Assembly (NCBI GenBank): GCA_023897205.1
Contig: JAHWDD010000002.1
Coordinates: 1-64,000 of the forward strand
Reading direction: 5' to 3'
Length of the DNA: 64,000 nt
Origin: Exophiala sp. HKRS030
Lineage: Eukaryota; Ascomycota; Eurotiomycetes; Chaetothyriales; Herpotrichiellaceae
The position numbers and the translations under genes are program-made. Under the pieces are notes generated by a model. That model was not told where the DNA came from and ran no database searches. It worked only from the letters and a program-made list of their open reading frames with translations. Shown here piece by piece: positions 56,828 through 64,000 of the stretch (its first letter is position 1; every line of letters starts with the position of its first letter).

Positions 56828-58676
56828 TCACATGAATTGATCGAGCGTGACCTTCGTCTCTCCATCGTATATTCGGAGCCGCTCGCGACCCTCTTCAGCT
56901 TCCCTACATATGTGAGCCTTGATTTCTTCGTTTCGAGGAATGAATTGTGCTTTGAACGGAAGCGGCTGCGTATTCTCGTTGTCTGTATATGCCCACGGGT
57001 CAAGCTTGACAGGATTTCCCTTTTCATCATTCGTCAGCACACTTGAATTGAGTTGTTTACGAGATTTCCTCACATGTTCATCAAGGCCTGGTCGAATGTC
57101 AAATGACCAAAGAAGGCGAGCAACGGTCTGCGAAAGGCTCTGTTCAGCAAAGTATTGACCACTGCAGGACCGACGTCCCCAGCCAAACGCACTATGGCCG
57201 ATCTTGTTCGGATATGGTTGTCTCTGGTCCAGATACCGCTCAGGTCGGAAGTCATGAGGATGCGGAAAATCAACCGGATTTGCGTGCATTGCCCACACGT
57301 TCCCGAAGATGGGAATACCAGCAGGGAAGTGATAGCCTTTGTAAATGTCATCCTGAATAGGAGCATGAGCGAAGCCTCCCAGAGCTGTCACACTTCTCCA
57401 ACGCATTGCTTCCTTGAGCACCGCTGCACAGTAGGGCAATCGACCTCCATCGAGATCATCCCAGCTTGGGGCCGTATTGCCAACGACACGATCAAGTTCG
57501 TCATGTGCTCGCTTGAGCACTTCTGGGAACAAGCACAGTGCCAACACGAGAGTGTGCAGTGTGCTTGAGGTGGTGTCTAGGCCTCCCCCGATCAAAGTTG
57601 CAGTCATCTCGCCGATTTCGGCCTGCGATAAGCCATTTCCTTCGGCAGTTTTGATCAATGCATGGGAAAAGTTGGGTGTTTCGCGCTCAGCACCTTCGCA
57701 ACTCAGCGCCCACCAGAATCTTTTCAAGGACTTGCCCAGCGACCTAAATTGAGCTGGCAATGGGTAAAACCACTTGGGAAGGTGTTGGAGGGCGGGGAAG
57801 GTGTCCAACCAATACAGGGCTGGCACTTGCACTAGCGTTATATCATGCATCATTTTGACCTGGTACGTGGGCCGTCAGTTCAAGTGCTCTGGTTAGAGTC
57901 TTGGAAAGGCGCAGAAAAGGGAGGGAGTTTCGCACCGCAGTTTTCAAGATAGAATCATCCAAGCTCCCAATTCGTCGACCCCAGCCCAGGATAGAGACCA
58001 AGGAGCAAGCATAACGCTCAAAGTAGTGAGCGAACTGGGCTGGATCGGTGAGCAGCTCATGCATGAGCACTCTGGATTCGTCACATTGGAAGCCTCGGTA
58101 TGGCTTGATGGCTTGTGAGCCCAATGCAGAATGCTGTTTCTCTTTGTTAGATATCAGACCTAATGCGACCACTCTTAGTGATCTCACCATAGTTTTCCTT
58201 TGTAAACGCCAATGATCATTGTATGGCATGAATACAATGTTTGTGGTTGCTTGATTTGTGAGGTCGCCCAGAATGACATACTCGGGGCGGGATGAGTAAA
58301 TGTTCGATCTTTCTGATGTTAGAGCTAGAGGCGACCACCCTTAAAGAGAGGTGACATACCTCTTTTCCATCAGCTCAGACGCTGACCAAGCATCATTGCA
58401 GATGATATGCGGCTTATAGCCGATCCAGATGGTCAGAAGGCCATTTCGATTTTCCCGGGACCATTGTTGGAACTGAAGCCATGGCTTGGATCTGGACAGT
58501 TGTAGCGTATTCCCAACCAAAGGCCAGGGAAACGGACCGGGGGGCAGGCTTCCACGTTGTTTTAGTACCTGGAGGTATTGTACAGCAGCCCAACCAATCA
58601 ATACCATTCCAAAGGCTACACCGATTGGTGTGCATAGCCTAGTTGTGAGATAGAAGACATCATTCAGGATCGCCAT
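56828..58676 (-). CDS. Cytochrome P450 (four exons)
   Basis: Exons 58676-58360, 58308-58188, 58139-57936 and 57859-56828 join in frame to 557 aa. They contain a hydrophobic N-terminal anchor, the hinge LPPGPFPWPLVGNTLQ, IYSSRPEYVILG, the I-helix IGGGLDTTSSTL, ExxR as EAMRW and the heme site FGWGRRSCSGQ with the axial Cys. The I-helix has Leu before Asp-Thr-Thr where many relatives have Ser (AGSDTT), a mild difference. An in-frame ATG at 58757 would add 27 residues. Transcribed in the same direction as the regulator downstream of it and as the dioxygenase, FAH and reductase genes upstream. Substrate is unknown. Confidence 0.9.
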
Positions 58677-59311
58677 AGTTCTCAATAAATGATAAATTAT
58701 CAAGACACTGGTTGTCTGTAATAATCGAGAGCGCAAGAGACGGTATATGAAGACCATAATCTACACAGCAGGCCGGACGGACAATATGTGATCAACAGAA
58801 CCAACTCCAAACCGGTAAACACCAGAACTCACTTCGGAGAGTATTTACTTTGCGCGAGCCAGCCCCATACCAATGTTGAGAACGTTGAGCAATCGATTTT
58901 AAATCGACGCCACCTTCACTAACGTTACAAGTGGAGCCAACTCGACATTCAACCCGACGATGTACCCAAGAAGTCTGCTCCGGGTAGATTTTGCCGCATG
59001 CTGAAGTTTCTCCGGGGTGAGGACCTCGCCCCTGGACTCTGGCTATACATCTCCGTACCCACCCCAGATTTACAATGTACGCAAATGGGCTTTCTGGGGA
59101 GGGATAAACCCCGGACCTGGTAAGCAAGGTAGTCCGTAAGGAGCGGAGTTCTATAAATACATGTTCACAATATGAGAAGATGCTCCAAAGTAAATTTTAT
59201 GCCAAAAAATGTGTTTGGGTGATGTACCTAGTAAGCTATCACATATTTTTTGGTGTCAGGTAGATCAAAATAAGAAACAGCCTTTGCTTCATCTTGCACT
59301 TGTAGTCATGA
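58677..59311. other. Intergenic region, no supported gene
   Basis: About 630 bp upstream of the P450. A 111-codon minus frame (58792-59127) has no recognised domain. Promoter is presumed. Confidence 0.5.
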
Positions 59312-59890
59312 CTAATAACCGTCGACGTCCCGCGGACCCACATCCGGCCTTTTCTTGATGCTTGCCTCGTCTTCCCCTGACTCAATCCTGCGTATCAATT
59401 CTTCTGGGTCAAAGTCGGCGCCAATCGGATTCTTGGCAAAGGCCTCGGAGTACATGAATGCAGTGGCGGAATCGGGGTCCATATTGTCGACTTGTGTCTC
59501 AAGCTTATTGCCATCCGGATCCTGGTAGTAGATGCTCGTCGCGGGGCCGTGGTTGATGCACCAAATAGGGTGAATATCTGCGGCCTTTTTCTGTTGGTAA
59601 AAGGTGACAAGATCTCGCAACGTGTCAAAGGCAAAAGCTAGATGGTCAAGTCCACACGCCTTGTGGTTCTTTGGTGCGGTATTTGGAATCGCCACTACAG
59701 CCATTCGATGGTGTTCTTCGTCGTATCGGAGGAAAGAGATAAAATCGTTCTCGTAGGCAGCCGTCGCCGTCAGGAACTTCTTGTAGAAATCCACCATCAA
59801 TGGGAATGACTCTGGCGATGTTCTGAGAACCGCATGGACGAAAGCCCGAGGGCTGAGGTGGCTATTTTCAGCCCTGGAGTAACCGTTCAT
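59312..59890 (-). CDS. Extradiol-type ring-cleavage dioxygenase (VOC superfamily)
   Basis: 192 residues from ATG 59890 (MNGYSRAENSHLSPRAFVHAVL); the frame is open 24 codons further upstream without family resemblance. It is a two-module vicinal-oxygen-chelate fold with all three expected metal ligands: His19 (FVHAVLRTS), His83 (GLDHLAFAF) and Glu131 (PDGNKLETQVD). This His-His-Glu triad and the GLDHLAF motif match single-domain catechol 2,3-dioxygenase/dihydroxybiphenyl-dioxygenase-like proteins, which use Fe(II) (or Mn) to open catechol rings beside the hydroxyls. Glyoxalase-type isomerases share the fold, so ring cleavage is the preferred reading, not proven. The neighbouring FAH-family hydrolase supports it. 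Confidence 0.8.
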   Translation of the reverse strand: MNGYSRAENSHLSPRAFVHAVLRTSPESFPLMVDFYKKFLTATAAYENDFISFLRYDEEHHRMAVVAIPNTAPKNHKACGLDHLAFAFDTLRDLVTFYQQKKAADIHPIWCINHGPATSIYYQDPDGNKLETQVDNMDPDSATAFMYSEAFAKNPIGADFDPEELIRRIESGEDEASIKKRPDVGPRDVDGY

Positions 59891-60824
59891 GGTAGTGAAA
59901 CAAGTAGGAAAAGCGATTTCGAATCTATCGAGGACGATAAAGGTCTCCAAGGTTGAGGGCAAGTCGCATCAAAACAGACTCGATACGGAAGCTACAGTGC
60001 CTTACTTATGCGGTCTGCCACCGGAGCTATATGTGCGCTAATTTCTTATACTAAGGCCCCCGGTTGTTCGATCCCTCAATAAATTGTCCTTCCTAGGCAG
60101 CATAGGTGGCTTGGGGATCGCGTGACCAGGCGCCGCCATTCATTACTAGTCATTTCGATCTCGAAGACGGATATTCTCAGTGCAAGGATATTTACCTGGA
60201 TTGCCGCGGTCAACAACGCAGAGGATCTTGCTGATCGAGTCACACGAAGAAGTGATTTCCGGAGGAGGGAGCTTGCACTGTGACTCAGGCCGACGCCGTT
60301 AAAATCTCCTTCAGTGGGAGACCTTGAAAGTCAAACCGAACTCCTATATTCTGACTTCAACAAACGGGCGAATGGGCCGATGCGACGACAGAACTCTGCT
60401 GGGTGGTGGATCCAAGGGGGAAAAAATCAGGGCGCAATGCGCTCGGAGAATGAATCGGCCTCCGAGTGAAAGGTCCGTCCTCTTGGCGTCGACGATAAGT
60501 TGGCGAGCTGGCAGATGACTACATTTGTCATTACAGGCGTTACTTCCTTTAACATCATTAAAACATTGATGCGCTCATGTTCAAGGAGCTAATGAACCTA
60601 GTTAAGGGCCTCATCGAGCTAAGGACGCGTTGCTAATGTTCTAGAATGGTCGGAGATTTCTACTTTTCATTCTTGCGAGGGAGATGCTTTCTCCTCAAAA
60701 CATTAATAGCCAACCAGACGTATCCGAGGACGATCTTTTCTGCTCCGATTAGAGAGCATTCGAATCTCTCCGCGATCCTTTCTGCTGCCATTAAGAGAAG
60801 AACAAGGCTCTCGACCAAGCCATC
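59891..60824. other. Intergenic region, no supported gene
   Basis: About 930 bp between two minus-strand genes. Small frames (for example 60324-60518, 60646-60867) have no recognised motif. Promoter of the dioxygenase is presumed. Confidence 0.5.
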
Positions 60825-61900
60825 TCACTTGTCAGCCACCATGCGATTGCGGAGAGTCCCAATTTGAGAAATTTCGACCTCGACGATGTCGCCATCTTTT
60901 AGCCAGGTTGCAGGCTTCATAAAAGCACCCACACCGCTAGGAGTTCCGGTCATGATGATGGTGCCTGGGTGTAGCGTGGTGCCTCGACTAATGTGGCGGA
61001 TAAGCGCGGGAATATCGAATATCAAGTCATCAGTTCTTGTCATCTGTCGCTGTTCTCCATTCACTCGCGTCTTCATCGTGAGCTGTTTCGGATCGGGAAT
61101 GGCAGTAGTAGAGACCAATACTGGCCCAATGGGTGCAAACTTGTCAAACGACTTTGCATATCCATGTTGTCCTCCACAGCGCTTCGGATCCTGCCAGTAT
61201 CTGGAGGAGACATCATTCCCAACAGTGTAGCCGAGAATGTATGCGGCAGGATCTTCGTCATCCTTAAGGTCCTTACACTCGCGTCCCATCACGACAGTGA
61301 GCTCGCCCTAACATGAATCAGACTCGACGGGGACGTCCATAGAGAAAGAATCTGTTACCTCATAGTCGATGTCTGGAAGGGCTTTGTTCAACGGCACATC
61401 GTCAAATGGCCCAGCCAGGGAACCTGGGCTCTTTTAATGACGTGGTCTTCTGTGTTAAGGTATGATCATGCCATACCTGGAGTTTTCGTGAAAACAAGGG
61501 GGAAGTCCACCGCTGAGAGCTTCGCACGGGCTTTAGCCAGATTATTCTTTTGCCAAACCCCGGGAAGAGACTTACACCAGCCTCCTGAGAATGGGCTTGA
61601 TAGTTAACCCCTGCACCGTAACCTATCGGCATAGAAGGAATAGGACAGAGCACCTATCTAGTCAGCAAACTATCTTCAAGACTGCCAAGTGATTGACAAC
61701 AGAGCCTTTACCTCCTCAATAGTTTCCTGAGCGCCGGTGGGCTCGAAATCATCACCCCACGGGTACTCGCCCTTGTAGGTTGATACAGATTGGCCTTTCA
61801 AACTCTGTGCAGAAGACTCTTTATCTGGAACTGCTCCGTAGAAGACATGACCGGAGGGGTTCTTGAATCTAACAAGACGATCGAAGGAAGGTATTGGCAT
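60825..61900 (-). CDS. Fumarylacetoacetate-hydrolase-family enzyme
   Basis: Five exons join in frame: 61900-61712, 61653-61578, 61512-61477, 61423-61359 and 61307-60825, giving 282 aa from MPIPSFDRLVRFKNPSGH. The FAH domain shows GYGAGVNYQAHSQEA, DFPLVFTKTPGSLAGPFDDV, DIDYEGELTVVMGREC with the metal-binding Glu pair, YTVGNDVSSRYWQ and GTPSGVGAF. The family includes fumarylacetoacetate hydrolase, acylpyruvase and the 2-hydroxyhepta-/hexadienedioate isomerase-decarboxylases. They act on the diketo or oxo-acid products of aromatic ring cleavage. Next to an extradiol-type dioxygenase it plausibly processes the opened ring. Exon 3 is only 36 nt; the splice choices there are the least certain part. 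Confidence 0.85.
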
Positions 61901-62843
61901 GGTTAGATGCGGGGGCAATACAAGTCCTGAAGCAAAGACCAATGGCCAAAAACTTCGAGTTGATGATATTGTGAAATTTTGCTACAAGCTCGATTTTATA
62001 TGCTCGAACTTAAAGAATGGTGTAAATCCTGTTGTGACACCGATGATGGAAGCCGGAGACCGTCCTCGTCATTAGTGCAATACCCACAACGGCGTCCGGG
62101 GATCATACCGGTTTGCTGTATTTGGCTTCCGACACCTAAGGTCTAAAACTTATGGAAGGACGGCCATCTGAGATTCCTCAGCACCAGCCTCAATGTGTCC
62201 AATATCACATGAGACAATGCAGTCCTTAAACTTTCGAAGAATCGTGGGCGAGTGCCATGCAGTCCAATCGTCTTAGAATGGGCTTCGTACTGGTCACGTG
62301 AAGTTCTTCTTTTGTGTTTGTTGCGGTGCGAAGAGAAATGAATTGATGTCAAACGAGGTGCAACCTCCAGGTAACCCAAATGCCATGGGTCTAATATGAT
62401 GAATTGTCAAGTCTGACCTCGATGACTATGAGGCTGTTTGCTATCTATTATATAGTTAAAAGGAGCGTAATTCTTCCTCCGGTTAAGGCCGTCCTCATTA
62501 CCGCATCAACTCTCGCACGATAACATGGATAGGCCTAGAGAGTGAGGCCCTTGATGTTGCCTTAATAACCAGCACCTCGTCAGATAGAATAGGAAGAGGA
62601 ATAAGTGCTTAAAATGGGACAGTAAAAGAGCGACTTGAGGCCTAGGAATAGGCCTCAACTTTGTAAAGAACGTTTGGCGGAGTACGCCGCATGGGAGGCC
62701 CTGGGCCGTCTAACATTCCATGATGATTTCAATATATAAGGCTAAGAGCTGAATAGGCTTCTAATTTCTCGCACATCAAGAAGACACTGCCATAGAGCTC
62801 GTGTCTACATATCTTATCAATAATCGAACACGCAAAGGAGCCA
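61901..62843. other. Intergenic region, no supported gene
   Basis: About 940 bp; a 78-codon minus frame (62143-62379) is unrecognised. Nothing else was identified. Confidence 0.5.
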
Positions 62844-63994
62844 TTAGTCTACTTGATACACCAATTTTGCACCACTAATTTTCCCTCCTCGTAGTCGCTC
62901 AAGTCCTTCTGGCACTCCCGCAAGACCCCCCTTTCCGACCTCAATGTCGTGAGGACGAATCTTTCCATCCGCCAACAATTGCTCGGCCATGTCGAAGAAT
63001 TTGCGCGTGAAATCTTGATCGGCTGGCTGAGCCTTTTCTAGGGCCCCATTGGGGCCCATCTTATAATCCTCCCCAAATGCTGTGTATGCCATGACGAAGT
63101 CCGTGATGCAATCGTCCCTTGGAAAGACCACTTCAAGGATGCTGGTGTACCGCCCACCTTCTGGTGACATTGCATCAGCACAAATCCTCGCCGATGCTGT
63201 TTCAGAGATAGTGTCAAGGATATGCTTAATGGTCTCATGGCTTGCCCGTCGGATTTTCTTGCCCACGTCGCGATCTCGATAATCGAATACAAAATCAGCT
63301 CCGTATGACTTGACCAGGGCAAAGTTGTGAGGACTGCATGTTGTGTACACGATCAGACCAGACCTAGAGGTGAATAGGCTTAGAATGCAATATTGTCAAC
63401 AAATATCGTGGCGGGATAACTTACTGCTTGAGAAATTGGATGGCTAAAGTCCCCGTGGACGTGCTGCCGCCATAGACGAGGACTGGAAATGACCTGTCGA
63501 CCGGCGAAGTTGGAAGAGGTAGTTTAAGCGATTTGTACAAGCAAAGACCAATAGTCACCAAGCCAACCCCAAGCGAGGCTGCTTGCTCAAAGTCCAGACT
63601 TGGAGGTATATGTAGTGCTAGGTCGCCTTTACCAATGACATGTTCGGCGAAGGCGCCGGTCAGATGATTCATAGTGTTTGCTGGTACACGTTCTTTTGTC
63701 AGAGCAGCATTGAGCCAGATATGCGAGCAACTTACATCCGTGTGTGAATCCTGCAATTCGATCACCAACTTTGAATGGCCTTCTGACGAGAGGGCCAATC
63801 TCCTCGACATAACCGGCATAATCCAGCCCAACAAGCGCCCCTTTATCCGCACGCCAGTATACGTGCTTCCAATCAGAAGGATTTAATGCAACTGCGCAAG
63901 TTCTAATCTTCAAAAATTGTCCAGTAGCTTTTGGGATCGCAATTTCTTGTATAGCGGCGACTCCCAGGCCTTGAATCACAACACCCTTCTGCAT
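62844..63994 (-). CDS. MDR-type reductase (enoyl-reductase/ToxD-like), may extend beyond window
   Basis: Exons 63994-63736, 63680-63425 and 63363-62844 join in frame to 344 aa (introns 55 and 61 nt). The N-terminal GroES-like domain has AVALNPSDWKHV, GLDYAGYVEEIG and VGDRIAGFTHG, followed by NTMNHLTGAFAEHVIGKGDL. The Rossmann part has LVYGGSTSTGTLAIQFLKQSG, then TCSPHNFALVKSYGADFVFDYRD, and the end GGKISGAKLVYQVD. It lacks the structural-zinc cysteine cluster and belongs to the medium-chain reductase group that includes ToxD-like and trans-acting enoyl reductases. It uses NADPH to reduce C=C bonds or quinones. The ATG is 7 bp from the window edge; the start fits the family, but an upstream exon cannot be excluded. 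Confidence 0.85.
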
Positions 63995-64000
63995 AGAAAC

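Noticed and set aside
61524..61575. 29-nt intron in the FAH-family gene giving a longer exon 3
   Set aside because: It is too short for a fungal intron; the 65-nt GT-AG alternative (61577-61513) gives a better branch point and family-like sequence.

Overview
This window is a chromosome end of a filamentous ascomycete (Pezizomycotina). It begins with 15 perfect CCCTAA telomere repeats. Genes contain short (about 48-96 nt) GT-AG introns with CTRAY-like branch points. Several repeats carry C-to-T/G-to-A decay and in-frame TAA/TGA/TAG stops, the pattern left by repeat-induced point mutation (RIP). The encoded families (Zn2Cys6 regulators, fungal P450s, a QutR-type repressor, a GprK-type GPCR-RGS protein) occur in this group of fungi. 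No rRNA, tRNA or CRISPR array was recognised.

Layout. 1-3.3 kb: telomere abutting a decayed Ty3/gypsy-type retroelement (antisense Gag with zinc knuckle, one LTR), then decayed kinesin-light-chain-type TPR repeats. 3.3-14.4 kb: mixed zone with a broken Zn2Cys6 regulator, an apparently intact 7TM-RGS gene, a BED-finger/hAT-like remnant and a TPR fragment. 16.0-18.7 kb: an unidentified decayed gene of about 900 codons, one of the most interesting objects here. 18.7-26.4 kb: AT-rich RIP island with two 306-bp solo LTRs, each flanked by its own 5-bp target duplication. 26.4-64 kb: a metabolic gene region of normal composition.

The metabolic region reads as a subtelomeric aromatic-catabolism block. 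Its core is a quinate-utilisation (qut/qa-type) cluster: a Zn2Cys6 protein with QutA-like linker, quinate/shikimate dehydrogenase, MFS permease, QutR-type repressor built from AROM-like domains, QutH-type oxidoreductase and 3-dehydroshikimate dehydratase. The catabolic 3-dehydroquinase (QutE/Qa-2) is not visible, so the quinate-to-protocatechuate route is incomplete within the window.

On the telomere side lie two P450s, a phenol-hydroxylase-type flavoprotein and a Zn2Cys6 regulator. On the other side lie a Dabb-domain protein, a SnoaL-like protein, another Zn2Cys6 regulator with a 14-nt micro-exon, a third P450, an extradiol-type VOC dioxygenase, a fumarylacetoacetate-hydrolase-family enzyme and an MDR-type reductase. 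The hydroxylase, ring-cleavage dioxygenase and FAH-hydrolase set resembles a meta-cleavage-type pathway, which is unusual in fungi. That pathway reading is inference from families and adjacency.
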